Below are positions 1 to 9,294 of a stretch of 64,000 nt of DNA, in pieces. Position 1 is the stretch's first letter; the number at the start of each line of letters is the position of its first letter. The position numbers were made by a program, and so were the translations under genes. The notes beneath the pieces are model-generated. The model did not search any database. It was not told the origin of the DNA and saw only the letters and a list, made by a program, of their open reading frames with translations. The stretch comes from Pseudomonas sp. MWU15-20650 (GTDB taxonomy: Bacteria > Pseudomonadota > Gammaproteobacteria > Pseudomonadales > Pseudomonadaceae), in contig NZ_JALJFG010000002.1 in NCBI RefSeq assembly GCF_023242475.1, forward strand, positions 248,001 through 312,000, written 5' to 3'.

Positions 1-609
1 ATGAAACTCCAGCCCTGTGCCTCGCCGCTGATGTTGACGTACACCCAGTTGGCTCAGCCAGTTATCCACACCCAGCAATTGGGCACCGTACAACCGGGCG
101 AAATCGGGGTATACGCGGGTGGCGTCGTGTGTCTCCACCAAACGCCGCGCCGACCATAACCCCAAGGCGCTGGGCAGGTGAATCTCGCACTGGATGAAAC
201 TGAAATACCCACGTCGCAGGGGACGAACGCGGTAGCCCAACTCACCGCGCTCACCGGGGCGTAACTCGATGGATTGAGGCATGTTCTCCATCACCAGGCC
301 GTCGGGGACGTGATCGAACACCAGCAGGGTCAGTGGCTGTGGGTAGTCGTGCTCCAGTGACAGGCGTACTTCTCCCCAGCGTCCCAGCGCCAGGCTGCCG
401 GGTATCGTCCTATGTACCCGGGCGCAGGGGCGGTAGCGTAGCCGTGCAGCATCCAACATCGCCAGCAGCAACAGGGCCAACAGCAGGCCCCAGGCCACTG
501 AGTGCAAGGTGCCGGGCAAAGTGAACTGCAACGCCGCCGAAGCGCCCAGCAGAATGTTCAGGCCGAGTAGCACGCCCAGCCAGGTCAGCAGCAGACGGGT
601 CGGTTTCAT
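1..609 (-). CDS. DUF58 domain protein, 3' end cut by window edge
   Basis: The reading frame opens at the ATG at 609 and is still open at base 1, so 203 N-terminal codons are visible. Residues 1-55 hold two hydrophobic helices (roughly 5-28 and 38-54). A beta-rich stretch follows, and the visible part ends in RRGTGLEFH, the start of the basic-Gly motif typical of DUF58 proteins just before their von Willebrand-like domain. DUF58 genes usually sit next to a MoxR ATPase, and here the MoxR stop codon is only 7 bases upstream, so the two are almost certainly co-transcribed. In the family this is a membrane-anchored protein thought to be acted on by the MoxR chaperone; substrate and role are unknown. 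Confidence 0.85.
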   Translation of the reverse strand, partial: MKPTRLLLTWLGVLLGLNILLGASAALQFTLPGTLHSVAWGLLLALLLLAMLDAARLRYRPCARVHRTIPGSLALGRWGEVRLSLEHDYPQPLTLLVFDHVPDGLVMENMPQSIELRPGERGELGYRVRPLRRGYFSFIQCEIHLPSALGLWSARRLVETHDATRVYPDFARLYGAQLLGVDNWLSQLGVRQHQRRGTGLEFH

Positions 610-616
610 GGCTGCG

Positions 617-1600
617 TCATTGCCTTGGTGCCGCAATCTGGTCGAGTAATTGCTTGAGCACCTGGTCCACCTCCAACCCCTCGATGTCCAGTTCGGGCGC
701 GATACGTACCCGATGACGCAACACTGCCAGAGCGCAGCCCTTGATGTCGTCCGGGGTCACGAACGCTCCACCGCGCAGCAGCGCCCGGGCACGACCACCA
801 CGTACCAGGGCGATGGAGGCCCGTGGGCCGGCGCCCAGGGCGAGCCCGGGCCAACTGCGTGTGGCCCGCGCCAAACGCACGGCGTAGTCGAGTACCTGTG
901 CATCCACGGGCATATCACTGGCGATCTGTTGCATCTGTACCACATCCGCCGCTTGCAGCACGGTGCGTAACGGTTGTACATCCAGCATGTCGGCCCTGGA
1001 TGAGCGGGTTACTTCGCGCACCATGTCCAGTTCTTGTTGTGCATCGGGATAGTCCATGCGGACCTTGAGCATGAAACGGTCCAGTTCGGCCTCAGGCAAA
1101 GGGTAGGTGCCCTCCTGCTCGATAGGGTTCTGGGTGGCCAGCACCATGAACGGCTGGCCGATGGGCAATGCCTCGCCCTCAAGCGTGACTTGGCGCTCCT
1201 GCATGGCTTCGAGCAATGCCGCCTGGGTCTTGGCCGGGGCGCGGTTGATCTCGTCGGCCAATAGCAGGTGGGTAAACAGCGGCCCCTTGCGTAGTTTGAA
1301 CTGTTCGGTACGTAAGTCGTACACGGCGTGGCCAGTGACGTCGCTGGGCATCAGGTCCGGGGTGAATTGGATGCGTGCGAAATCGCCGCCGAAGCAACGG
1401 GCCAATGCACGTACCAGTAACGTTTTGCCCAGGCCAGGTACGCCTTCGAGCAGCACGTGGCCACCTGCAATCAATGCGGTGAGTACGTCGTCAATCACCG
1501 GGTCCTGGCCAATCACCGCCTTGCGCAGCTCAACACGCAGGGCCTGGGCCTGCTGGCTGGCGTATAGAAGGTTTTGCGTGGCCGCTGAAAAGTCGCTCAT
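617..1600 (-). CDS. MoxR-family AAA+ ATPase
   Basis: A 327-residue AAA+ protein. It shows a Walker A GVPGLGKT at residues 53-60 and a Walker B region LLLADEINRAP at about 112-122, followed by the sensor segment with LATQNPIEQEG. MoxR ATPases are chaperone-like proteins that act on metal-insertion or vWA-domain partners, often DUF58 proteins. The start is placed at the ATG at 1600 because it overlaps the stop of the upstream DUF4350 gene (ATGA) and gives normal family length; the frame is open further upstream to 1738, but that part lies inside the neighbour. It is the fifth gene of a six-gene minus-strand operon. Confidence 0.93.
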   Translation of the reverse strand: MSDFSAATQNLLYASQQAQALRVELRKAVIGQDPVIDDVLTALIAGGHVLLEGVPGLGKTLLVRALARCFGGDFARIQFTPDLMPSDVTGHAVYDLRTEQFKLRKGPLFTHLLLADEINRAPAKTQAALLEAMQERQVTLEGEALPIGQPFMVLATQNPIEQEGTYPLPEAELDRFMLKVRMDYPDAQQELDMVREVTRSSRADMLDVQPLRTVLQAADVVQMQQIASDMPVDAQVLDYAVRLARATRSWPGLALGAGPRASIALVRGGRARALLRGGAFVTPDDIKGCALAVLRHRVRIAPELDIEGLEVDQVLKQLLDQIAAPRQ

Positions 1601-2754
1601 AGGGCATTCCTGAGGGTTTGCAGGCACGCCACCTGACGGCTGAAGTCGGCGCTGGAAAGCCGTTTTGCCGTAAGTGGGCCGAGCGCCTGGCTGATGACAT
1701 GAGGGGGTTGTCGTGTCAGGTGTTCCAGTACCTGCCATTGTTCTGCAGTGTCGAGGTGTTCGAAGCCTGGATGGCGTCGGCGGGCGGTGCGCAGGATGTC
1801 GAGCTGCAAGGCTTGCAACAAGGTGCCCTGGCCACTGCGACGTAGCAGGAAGTCGGCACTGGCCTTCAAGTGTTCCTGTAGCTGCCGGCGTGCTTTGGGG
1901 GCTGGCGCCTGGATCGGGCCTTGGCGCATACCGGCCTGCCAGAGCGCCAGGGCAACCAGTGCGGCGAGTGCGACGAGGGCCTGGGGGAAATAGCGGACCA
2001 GCAAGGTAAACAGATCATCCACGTTGCTGTTGAATAGCAACGTGACGTCAGTGCCTTGGTTCAGGTACCACAGCAACCAGGCGTTATCGTGCTGGCCGAT
2101 AGCAGGGGTTTTCCACAGGTCACTGTCGGTGAGTATCGTTACGCGGCCTTGTCCCAGGTCGCGTTGCATCAAGTGGCTGGACTTGGCGCTGTTGGCTGAA
2201 AACTGAGCCAGGTGCTTGGGGTCGGTGAGGTTGAAGTCGGTGTTAAAACTGAAGTACGCGGGGGCGGTTTCGTTGTCGACATAGAGCTTGGTCAGGTCTG
2301 GTGCTCTCTTTTTGTGTGGGCGCACCTGTTCCTCGAAGGTATCGCTCCAGGTTTGGTGGATATTGAGGCGATCAAGCAGCAGGTCGCCGCTTTTGCCGGT
2401 CTCTTCATCCCACAACGCTTCGGCGACCAACAGCAGGTGGCCACCGGCTTTGGCCCACTTCAGCAGTTGTTCGACCTGGCCTGGAGTCATGTTGCTGCGT
2501 TCTCCCAGCAACAACAGGCTATGGCCTTTAGCGGGCAGGTCTTTGAGCCTATCAAGGCCGTTGGCATGCTCTACGGCCAGGCCATGCTGGCGAAGGAAAT
2601 GCTCGGCAGCCAGGTAGGTGTTGGCCCGTGCTTGCGGTGACGGGCCGCGATCCACCACTTCCTCATAGGGCGTTGCCTTGTGCCAGGCATACAAACCGCC
2701 CATGCCCAGCAGGCCAGCCAGTAGCAGGAGCATCCACACCAATGGCCGGCTCAT
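1597..2754 (-). CDS. DUF4350 domain membrane protein
   Basis: A 385-residue protein beginning MSRPLVWMLLLLAGLL. It has an N-terminal membrane helix, then a Rossmann-like DUF4350 region (about residues 40-240) with the typical pattern of a dropped 'LLLLGERSNMTPGQ' strand-loop. A second membrane helix follows near residues 260-285, and then a basic cytosolic tail. The ATG at 2754 overlaps the TGA of the DUF4129 gene, and its own TGA overlaps the MoxR start, which shows tight translational coupling. Family function is unknown; the constant association with MoxR/DUF58/DUF4129 suggests one membrane complex. Confidence 0.8.
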   Translation of the reverse strand: MSRPLVWMLLLLAGLLGMGGLYAWHKATPYEEVVDRGPSPQARANTYLAAEHFLRQHGLAVEHANGLDRLKDLPAKGHSLLLLGERSNMTPGQVEQLLKWAKAGGHLLLVAEALWDEETGKSGDLLLDRLNIHQTWSDTFEEQVRPHKKRAPDLTKLYVDNETAPAYFSFNTDFNLTDPKHLAQFSANSAKSSHLMQRDLGQGRVTILTDSDLWKTPAIGQHDNAWLLWYLNQGTDVTLLFNSNVDDLFTLLVRYFPQALVALAALVALALWQAGMRQGPIQAPAPKARRQLQEHLKASADFLLRRSGQGTLLQALQLDILRTARRRHPGFEHLDTAEQWQVLEHLTRQPPHVISQALGPLTAKRLSSADFSRQVACLQTLRNAL

Positions 2755-4277
2755 TGGTTCACTCCGCCACTGAAGAGTGCACGCCAGTCGCTGCACAGTT
2801 TTTGTTGGGTCGAGGCAGACGGCAGGCGGTGGCCATACGCGAGGTTTTGCCAGTGATGTGTCAGCTCGTCACTGAACGCCAGTAACTGTGGTTGCTGCAA
2901 ATGATGAACGTGCCTGAGCACCTGGCTTTCGGTATCGGCGCTTTTCAGTGGCAGGTCGAACTCATGCAATAGCCGGCTTAGCAGGCCGCGATACAGCAGG
3001 CCAAGGGCCTCCCGAGGTTGGGTGGGCCATAGCCGTTCGGCGGCACTGGCGATGTCTTCGGGCAGTGTCTCGACCCCCAACGCCAGCCCGAACAGCTGAG
3101 TGGGGGCAGGTTTGACTGCTTTGAGACGAGGCCGCCGGCTGTGGCTGACAAACGTGTGGAACCATTCGCGGTAGCGCCATACCACCAGGGCCAGCCCGCC
3201 AATCATCAGGCTCCACAGCAGTATTTCCAGGCCTTGGGCGAGGTGTTTGAAGGTGTCGCTGTTGAAGTTGTCCAGCAATGCCTGCAACCAGTCGGGGAAT
3301 TTTCCATCGCCGTGGGGCTTGTTTTTAACGGGCGTTTTTTCTTCGCCAAAACGATAGCGGGTGACGGTTTCCGGATTCTTGAAGGGCGGTTTTTCCAGTA
3401 ATGCCTTGATCGATTGGCTGGCGGCCTGGGGGGTGAGCGACTTGGCGCTGATTGTTTCGTCCGCCATGGCCGATGGGGGCAGTTGCACCAACGCCAGCCC
3501 GACGATGAGCAACAAAAGCGGTGCAACACTGCTCAGGCGCTGGCGCAAGCGGCGGAATACCAGCTCCAGGTCCCAAGCCTCCAGAACGGTGCGCCGGTTG
3601 AGGTACAAGCTGAATCCGCACGCGACGTAAATGGGTTCCCAGAACACCAGGACCAAGGCATAGAAGGCGTTGCTCAGATGGTCCAGCCATAAGCCATTCG
3701 GGCCTGCCAATACCAGCCGCTGCCAATCCCAGTCCAGCTCAACCTGCTCCGGAATGAATAGATAGAACAGGGCCATGCCGCCAAACCATAAGCTGATTTC
3801 CAAATGCACCCCGATGGTTGTCAGCCAACGCGCTGCCCCAGCGTTGCGTTGCAACAGTATCCCCAGGCGCTGTTGACGCGCCTGACCCGCGAGACCTTCA
3901 AGTTGGCTGACGGGCAGCACGAAGCTACGACTCAGGCTCAGTCGGCGCCAGGTCAGGCTGGCGAACAGTTGTCCTTTGAGCAAGTACGGCCAATGGCGAA
4001 CGGCTTGTTTGAGGGTGGGCGTTTCACCAAACAGGGCCTTGGAAAGTATGTACAGCGGCAAGCGCTCGAAGGCCGGCTTGAGCCACCAGAACAGGAACAT
4101 GGCTAAAGACGGGTGCCTCCAGAGCAGCACAGTGAGCAAGGTAAACACGGGCAGGCTCACCAGCGCCCAACTGGCCATCAGCAGGAAACGATGCTCACGG
4201 GCCATCAGTACCCCGAGATCCATGGCTTCCCAGGAGGTACGTGGACGAATCACTACGCTGGAGTCAGTCAGGCGCAT
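2751..4277 (-). CDS. DUF4129 domain multi-pass membrane protein
   Basis: A 508-residue protein with several hydrophobic segments in the first 260 residues, a hydrophilic external stretch (about 270-335), another helix at about 345-365 and a C-terminal cytosolic domain. That domain carries the DUF4129 pattern (ALGLLYRGLLSRL then ...TESQVLRHV). The start overlaps the end of the upstream SpoIIM-like gene by 14 bases and the stop overlaps the DUF4350 start. DUF4129 domains resemble those fused to transglutaminase or MoxR-linked systems; no reaction can be assigned. Confidence 0.8.
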   Translation of the reverse strand: MRLTDSSVVIRPRTSWEAMDLGVLMAREHRFLLMASWALVSLPVFTLLTVLLWRHPSLAMFLFWWLKPAFERLPLYILSKALFGETPTLKQAVRHWPYLLKGQLFASLTWRRLSLSRSFVLPVSQLEGLAGQARQQRLGILLQRNAGAARWLTTIGVHLEISLWFGGMALFYLFIPEQVELDWDWQRLVLAGPNGLWLDHLSNAFYALVLVFWEPIYVACGFSLYLNRRTVLEAWDLELVFRRLRQRLSSVAPLLLLIVGLALVQLPPSAMADETISAKSLTPQAASQSIKALLEKPPFKNPETVTRYRFGEEKTPVKNKPHGDGKFPDWLQALLDNFNSDTFKHLAQGLEILLWSLMIGGLALVVWRYREWFHTFVSHSRRPRLKAVKPAPTQLFGLALGVETLPEDIASAAERLWPTQPREALGLLYRGLLSRLLHEFDLPLKSADTESQVLRHVHHLQQPQLLAFSDELTHHWQNLAYGHRLPSASTQQKLCSDWRALFSGGVNQ

Positions 4278-5244
4278 GGCGATTCCGACCAGCGAGGATC
4301 AGGTAAGCGGCCACCAGCAACCACAGCAGAGCGCCTACGAGGTACTTGATCCAGGGATCAATGGCGGTGGTAGAAGACCAGTAGGCTTCAATAAACGCAG
4401 CAATCAACAAAAACACCATGACGCCGCAGAGCATCTGCACGCTTTTGCGCGCCGCCAGGCGCAGGGATTCGCCACGCGTCAAATGCCCGGGAGCGATCAG
4501 CGACCAGCCTAATTGCAAACCCGCCGCACCGGCCAGAGCGATGGCGCTGAGCTCGAATGCACCGTGACCAATGACAAAGGACCAGAACGTCTGGCCATAG
4601 CCGATTTCAGTCAGGTGCCCGGAGATCGCCCCGATGATCAAACCGTTGAAAATCAGAAAGAACACGCTGCCCAGGCCAAACAGCAGGCCGGCGGCAAACG
4701 TCTGGAAGGCGATGCCGACGTTATGCATCACGTAGTAGCCAAACATCATCCAGTCTTCGCTGGAGGCGCGCTCGGCGGCGCGCCCCAGGCGACTGGCTTC
4801 GGGGTCGTACATGCCCTGCATCTCAGCCACCTGTTGGGGGCTGACGATGCTGTAGATCAGGTCGGGAAACAGGTAGACCAGCAGGGCTATGCCCGCCAGG
4901 CTGCCGAAGAACAACAGGCTGGCGATCAGTACAAAGCACCATTGTTCGCGTACCAGGCGTGGGAAGTCGGCGAGCAGGAAAGCCAGTACCTTCGCTCCCA
5001 GGTGGCTGCGATGGCGATACAGTTGCTGGTGGCCGCGCAGTGCCAGTTGTTGCAGCGGGTCGATCAGATAACTGCTGTAGCCGCGCTCCTGGGCCAGGGC
5101 CAGGTGTTGGCATAGGCGTCGATATTGATGAGGGAAGTCAGCAATGTCGTTGGCCTTGGTTTTGCCTTGTTCCAATTGTTTCAGGTGGTCGGCAAAGGCT
5201 TGCCATTGTTGCTGGTGGCGGCTCTCAAAAAGGCTCTGTTTCAT
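4264..5244 (-). CDS. SpoIIM-like (stage II sporulation protein M family) membrane protein
   Basis: 326 residues. The first 95 are soluble and helical; after that come about five or six membrane segments with the small-residue-rich pattern of the SpoIIM family (NGLIIGAISGHL, HGAFELSAIALAGAAGLQLG). The HG-x-FE-L element is characteristic of this family, which also occurs in non-sporulating bacteria next to RDD and MoxR genes. The family is a permease-like membrane protein without a known substrate. It is the second gene of the operon, overlapping the RDD gene by 4 bases. Confidence 0.82.
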   Translation of the reverse strand: MKQSLFESRHQQQWQAFADHLKQLEQGKTKANDIADFPHQYRRLCQHLALAQERGYSSYLIDPLQQLALRGHQQLYRHRSHLGAKVLAFLLADFPRLVREQWCFVLIASLLFFGSLAGIALLVYLFPDLIYSIVSPQQVAEMQGMYDPEASRLGRAAERASSEDWMMFGYYVMHNVGIAFQTFAAGLLFGLGSVFFLIFNGLIIGAISGHLTEIGYGQTFWSFVIGHGAFELSAIALAGAAGLQLGWSLIAPGHLTRGESLRLAARKSVQMLCGVMVFLLIAAFIEAYWSSTTAIDPWIKYLVGALLWLLVAAYLILAGRNRHAPD

Positions 5245-5933
5245 GTAGGCCCCAATAACCCGCGAGCCACGCCATTAAGTTGTTCCACGGCACGGGCCGG
5301 GGATACTTGCAGGGGCGCGGCGAGGATGGCAGCCAGCTCATGCGTCCTTTCGGCAGACAGCTCAGCCTGGCGTTCTGCGAAACCGAGGATGGCTCGCTGT
5401 TCGCCGAGACTCAGTGCAAAGGGCAGGCGCAGGGCGGTCGCCTGGGGGATCCGGGGGCGGGCCAGCGGCTGTTCGCGATAGACCACCAGCGTACCGGCGG
5501 CCAGGTCGCCGAGCCGCTTGAAGTGCGGATGTTGCAGGCAACTGATAGCGCCGAGGAAGTAAGCGAATGGCAGCATGTCGACAAAGCGCAGCAGGTTACG
5601 GATCAATGACCCCGACCAACCGATGGGCGTGCCGTCGTCCTGTATCACCCGCAGGCCCATGACCTGTTTGCCTGGGGAACAGCCCTGGTTGAGGACTTCG
5701 AACAGCACCATGTACCACCAGCTGACCAGGAACAGGAGCAGTGAGCCCAGGCCAATCCCAATGTTGCCAAGCAGCGCCAGGGGCACAAGCAGGATGCCCA
5801 TGATCACCCCACGCACGCCCAGGTCGAACGCAAAGGCCAATGCACGTGGCGGCAGGCCAGCGGGGCGTAGGGGCAGGTCGATACCCTCCGGGGTCTCGAT
5901 CTGGTAGTGGGTATCCAAAGGAGCTGGTGGCAT
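5241..5933 (-). CDS. RDD family membrane protein, first gene of the MoxR operon
   Basis: 230 residues from the ATG at 5933 (MPPAPLDTHYQIETPEG). The open frame extends to 5999, but the added residues look non-native. It has the RDD arrangement: a first helix containing RALAFAFDLGVRG, a second helix, then GCSPGKQVMGLRVIQDDG and a third helix. RDD proteins are small integral membrane proteins of uncertain, possibly transport, function. The promoter of the whole operon should lie between 5933 and 6100, divergent from sbcB. Confidence 0.85.
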   Translation of the reverse strand: MPPAPLDTHYQIETPEGIDLPLRPAGLPPRALAFAFDLGVRGVIMGILLVPLALLGNIGIGLGSLLLFLVSWWYMVLFEVLNQGCSPGKQVMGLRVIQDDGTPIGWSGSLIRNLLRFVDMLPFAYFLGAISCLQHPHFKRLGDLAAGTLVVYREQPLARPRIPQATALRLPFALSLGEQRAILGFAERQAELSAERTHELAAILAAPLQVSPARAVEQLNGVARGLLGPT

Positions 5934-6100
5934 TGCGATCCTTGGCAGTGCAAAGCGACTAAGAGACACGGATGCTAGCAGTGTCGACGCTGGAAGCAAC
6001 CACTCAAGATTTTGCTGGATGTTTGTACAGTCAAGGTATCGCTGGCCCCTGACGCCTTGCAGCGCCTAGACTTTGCCGGTCTTCAGCACAGGAATAGCCC

Positions 6101-7528
6101 GTGACCTCCATCTTCTGGTACGACTATGAAACCACCGGGATCAACCCGCGCAGCGATCGCCCGCTCCAGGTAGCCGGCATTCGTACCGACCTCGAACTCA
6201 ACGAGGTCGGCCCGCCGATCAATCTTTATTGTCAGCCCGGCGACGACATCCTGCCCCATCCGGCGGCGTGTGCGATCACGGGTATTACCCCGGATGTGCT
6301 GGCGGAGAAGGGGCTTGTCGAGGCCGATTTCATGACGCGTGTACACGCCGAACTGGCCGCGCCAGGCACGTGTGGTGCCGGGTACAACACCCTGCGATTT
6401 GACGATGAGATGACGCGCTACAGCCTGTACCGCAATTTTTTCGACCCCTATGCGCGCGAGTGGCAGGGCGGCAACAGCCGTTGGGACTTGATTGACGTGG
6501 TTCGTACGGCCTACGCCCTGCGGCCGGAGGGTATTACCTGGCCGGAGCAGGAGGGGCGTGTGACGCTCAAGCTCGAGCGTCTGACTCAAGCCAATGGCAT
6601 CGATCATGGCCAGGCCCATGATGCGTTGTCTGATGTACGCGCAACCATCGCGCTGGCGCGGCTGGTCCGAGACAAGCAGCCCAAGCTGTATGAATGGCTG
6701 TTTCAACTGCGTAGCAAGCAGCGAGTGATGGATCAGGTGCGGCTGTTGCAACCGATGGTACATATCTCCGGACGGTTTTCCGCCGAACGCCATTATTTGG
6801 GAGTCGTATTGCCTCTGGCCTGGCACCCGCGCAATCGCAATGCCTTGATCGTCTGCGACCTGGGACTTGATCCCCAGGGGTTGCTTGACCTGGATGCGGA
6901 TACCTTGCGCGCGCGCCTCTACACTCGCCGTGATCAGCTGGCGGAAGGCGAGCTGCCGGTGCCCCTCAAGTTGCTGCATATCAACCGCTGCCCGGTCGTA
7001 GCCCCGTTGAAAGTGCTGCGCGCGCAAGATCGCGAACGGCTGCAATTGGATATGGATACTTACCAGGCGCGGGCACTGCGGCTGACTGACGCACAGGAAG
7101 TTTGGCGTGACAAGTTATCGGCCATTTACGCCGAGGAAGATTTTGCCGCGAATGCAGACCCGGAGCAGCAGCTCTATGATGGTTTTATTGGCGACCGTGA
7201 CCGCCGCCTATGTGAACAAGTGCGTATGGCAGAGCCGGCACAACTAGCACGCCAGCAGTGGCCCTTCGATGATCATCGTTTGCCGGAATTATTATTTCGC
7301 TACCGTGCCCGTAACTTTCCTGACACCTTGAACAGTGAGGAGCAACAGCGCTGGAAAGTTTTCTGTCAGCAACGTTTGTCGGACCCGGAATGGGGCGCGC
7401 CGAATACCCTGTTGGCGTTTAAGCAGGCGCGAGAGGAGTTGCTTGTTAGTGCTACACCGTTTCAGTGCCAGGTACTGGATCAATGGCAGGGCTATGCCGA
7501 TTCCTTGGCCGCTCGCTTGAAGCGGTAG
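6101..7528 (+). CDS. sbcB: Exodeoxyribonuclease I
   Basis: 475 residues. ExoI degrades single-stranded DNA 3' to 5' and acts in recombination, repair and mismatch excision. The DnaQ-type active site is visible: D8 and E10 in WYDYETTG, D101 in NTLRFDDE, and H173/D178 in AHDALSDVRA. The ExoI C-terminal domain follows. The start is GTG at 6101, preceded by an AGGAA ribosome site; no ATG fits the family N-terminus. It diverges from the RDD-MoxR operon and converges on mvaT, with a bidirectional terminator between them. Confidence 0.97.
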   Translation: MTSIFWYDYETTGINPRSDRPLQVAGIRTDLELNEVGPPINLYCQPGDDILPHPAACAITGITPDVLAEKGLVEADFMTRVHAELAAPGTCGAGYNTLRFDDEMTRYSLYRNFFDPYAREWQGGNSRWDLIDVVRTAYALRPEGITWPEQEGRVTLKLERLTQANGIDHGQAHDALSDVRATIALARLVRDKQPKLYEWLFQLRSKQRVMDQVRLLQPMVHISGRFSAERHYLGVVLPLAWHPRNRNALIVCDLGLDPQGLLDLDADTLRARLYTRRDQLAEGELPVPLKLLHINRCPVVAPLKVLRAQDRERLQLDMDTYQARALRLTDAQEVWRDKLSAIYAEEDFAANADPEQQLYDGFIGDRDRRLCEQVRMAEPAQLARQQWPFDDHRLPELLFRYRARNFPDTLNSEEQQRWKVFCQQRLSDPEWGAPNTLLAFKQAREELLVSATPFQCQVLDQWQGYADSLAARLKR

Positions 7529-7561
7529 CCGGATAACTGCGGAGTATTCAGGCAATAAAAA

Positions 7562-7585
7562 AACGCCAGCAAGCTGGCGTTTTTT
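7562..7585. terminator. Bidirectional terminator between sbcB and mvaT
   Basis: A 9-bp perfect stem AACGCCAGC / GCTGGCGTT with a 2-base loop, flanked by A-rich sequence on the left and six T on the right. It can end transcription from both converging genes. Confidence 0.9.
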
Positions 7586-7620
7586 AATGTGTTGCGTATC
7601 GGCTGCAGGTCTGACCAGGC

Positions 7621-7995
7621 TTAGCCCAGCAGGGTCGCCCAGCCTTCAACCACGTCACCGCCCCACTTGGCTTTCCACTCTTTCAGCGTTTTGTGGTTGC
7701 CACCTTTGGTTTCAATCACTTCGCCGTTGTGCGGGTTTTTGTATTGCTTGACCTTGCGAGCACGCTTGGTGCCGGTAGTTTTCACAGCGCCACGCGGTGC
7801 TTTAACTTTCGACTCTGGATCCAGCAGCGCGATGATGTCACGCAGGGATTTGGAGTATTCACCCATCAGGGTGCGCAGTTTGCCTTCGAATTCCAGCTCG
7901 GTTTGCAGCTTGTCGTCTTGGGACAGGTTCTTCAAGCGGGCTTGCAGCTCTTTAATAGCTTCTTCGGTGGCGCGATATTCGTTGATCAGAGACAT
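7621..7995 (-). CDS. mvaT: MvaT-family H-NS-like silencer
   Basis: 124 residues. The N-terminal half is a coiled-coil oligomerisation region (MSLINEYRATEEAIKELQAR). The C-terminal half is the DNA-binding domain with the KQYKNPHNGEVIETKGGNHK motif, which inserts into the minor groove of AT-rich DNA. MvaT is the Pseudomonas functional equivalent of H-NS and silences horizontally acquired DNA. The AT-rich CDI cassettes near the right end of this window are the kind of target it is known for; that link is inference. Confidence 0.96.
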   Translation of the reverse strand: MSLINEYRATEEAIKELQARLKNLSQDDKLQTELEFEGKLRTLMGEYSKSLRDIIALLDPESKVKAPRGAVKTTGTKRARKVKQYKNPHNGEVIETKGGNHKTLKEWKAKWGGDVVEGWATLLG

Positions 7996-8345
7996 GTGGA
8001 CTACCTTATGTAGAGCGCTGATTGACAGGGTGAGTGGCCTAATAATAGTCAGGCGATTTCACCAAGTAAACATTTAAGAAGATATTTATGTGAATTACAT
8101 TGAAAGTTTGTCGCAAAGCTATGCAGTCGAGTTAATTAGTAGGGGGGGCGCCTAAAGATACTCAGCTTATTTTCTTGCTAACTGCCTGGGCGTACCGATG
8201 TACGGTCATATAAGGGGGGTAAACCCTTACGCTATTAAGGGACGTAGCCACGGCCGGTGATCAGAATAAGCGGCAAGGAATACTGCAGTTTTTCTGCGCA
8301 ATCGCTAGAATAGCGGCCTTTGTGAAGTTCTGGAGTTTCCCCCTA
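7996..8345. promoter_or_regulatory. Intergenic region between mvaT and purU
   Basis: A 350-base divergent region without a convincing ORF. It is AT-rich near mvaT, as expected for an autoregulated H-NS-type gene. A GGAG ribosome site at 8332-8335 lies 10 bases before the purU start. I see no clear hairpin or named operator. Confidence 0.5.
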
Positions 8346-9194
8346 ATGCGCACTTTTCGGCTGGTGATTGCTTGCCCGGACCGGGTTGGCATCGTTGCCA
8401 AGGTCAGTCACTTTCTGGCTTCCCACAACGGTTGGATCACCGAGGCGAGCCATCACTCGGACGATCTCAGCGGTTGGTTTTTCATGCGTCACGAAATTCG
8501 TGCCGATACGCTGCCCTTTGGCCTGGAAGCCTTCCGCGAGGCGTTCGCGCCGATCGCCGAAGAGTTTTCGATGACCTGGCACATCACCGACACGGAGCAG
8601 AAAAAGCGCGTCGTGCTGATGGCCAGCCGCGAGTCACACTGCCTGGCAGACTTGTTGCACCGTTGGCACAGCGATGAGCTGGACTGCGAGATCGCCTGTG
8701 TGATCTCCAACCATGACGACCTGCGCAGCATGGTCGAATGGCATGGCATTCCTTACTACCACGTACCGGTCAACCCGCAAGACAAGGAGCCCGCGTTCGC
8801 CGAGGTCTCCCGTCTGGTCAAGCAGCATGAGGCTGACGTGGTGGTGCTGGCGCGCTACATGCAGATCCTGCCACCGCAACTGTGCCGCGAATATGCGGGC
8901 AAGGTGATCAACATTCACCACAGCTTCCTGCCATCGTTTGTCGGTGCCAAACCCTATCACCAGGCATCCCTGCGCGGCGTGAAGTTGATTGGCGCGACCT
9001 GCCACTATGTCACCGAAGAGCTGGATGCCGGCCCGATCATCGAGCAGGACGTCGTGCGCGTCAGCCACAGTGACAGCATCGAAGACATGGTGCGTTTTGG
9101 CCGTGATGTCGAGAAAATGGTGCTGGCCCGTGGCTTGCGTTACCACCTGGAAGATCGCGTGCTGGTGCACGGCAACAAGACAGTGGTGTTCTGA
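8346..9194 (+). CDS. purU: Formyltetrahydrofolate deformylase
   Basis: 282 residues. PurU hydrolyses 10-formyl-THF to THF and formate, balancing one-carbon units. An N-terminal ACT domain (residues 1-80, FRLVIACPDRVGIVAKVSHF) precedes the formyltransferase-like catalytic domain. That domain carries the NIHHSFLPSFVGAKPYHQA motif and the later GATCHYVTEELDAGPIIEQD segment with the catalytic Asp. The ATG at 8346 is chosen because of its GGAG site and the family N-terminus; an in-frame start at 8322 lies upstream. Confidence 0.95.
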   Translation: MRTFRLVIACPDRVGIVAKVSHFLASHNGWITEASHHSDDLSGWFFMRHEIRADTLPFGLEAFREAFAPIAEEFSMTWHITDTEQKKRVVLMASRESHCLADLLHRWHSDELDCEIACVISNHDDLRSMVEWHGIPYYHVPVNPQDKEPAFAEVSRLVKQHEADVVVLARYMQILPPQLCREYAGKVINIHHSFLPSFVGAKPYHQASLRGVKLIGATCHYVTEELDAGPIIEQDVVRVSHSDSIEDMVRFGRDVEKMVLARGLRYHLEDRVLVHGNKTVVF

Positions 9195-9234
9195 TAGCCA
9201 CGTTTTGATTGAAGGCTTTCTATTGAAGAAGCAA

Positions 9235-9268
9235 GGGCCTGGGCGTTAAATCGTCCCAGGCCCTTTTT
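9235..9268 (+). terminator. Rho-independent terminator after purU
   Basis: A 9-bp GC-rich stem GGGCCTGGG / CCCAGGCCC around an 11-base loop, followed by five T. It lies 40 bases after the purU stop and separates purU from the small gene at 9295. Confidence 0.88.
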
Positions 9269-9294
9269 CTTGGCCTGGCATTGAGGATCGACTG

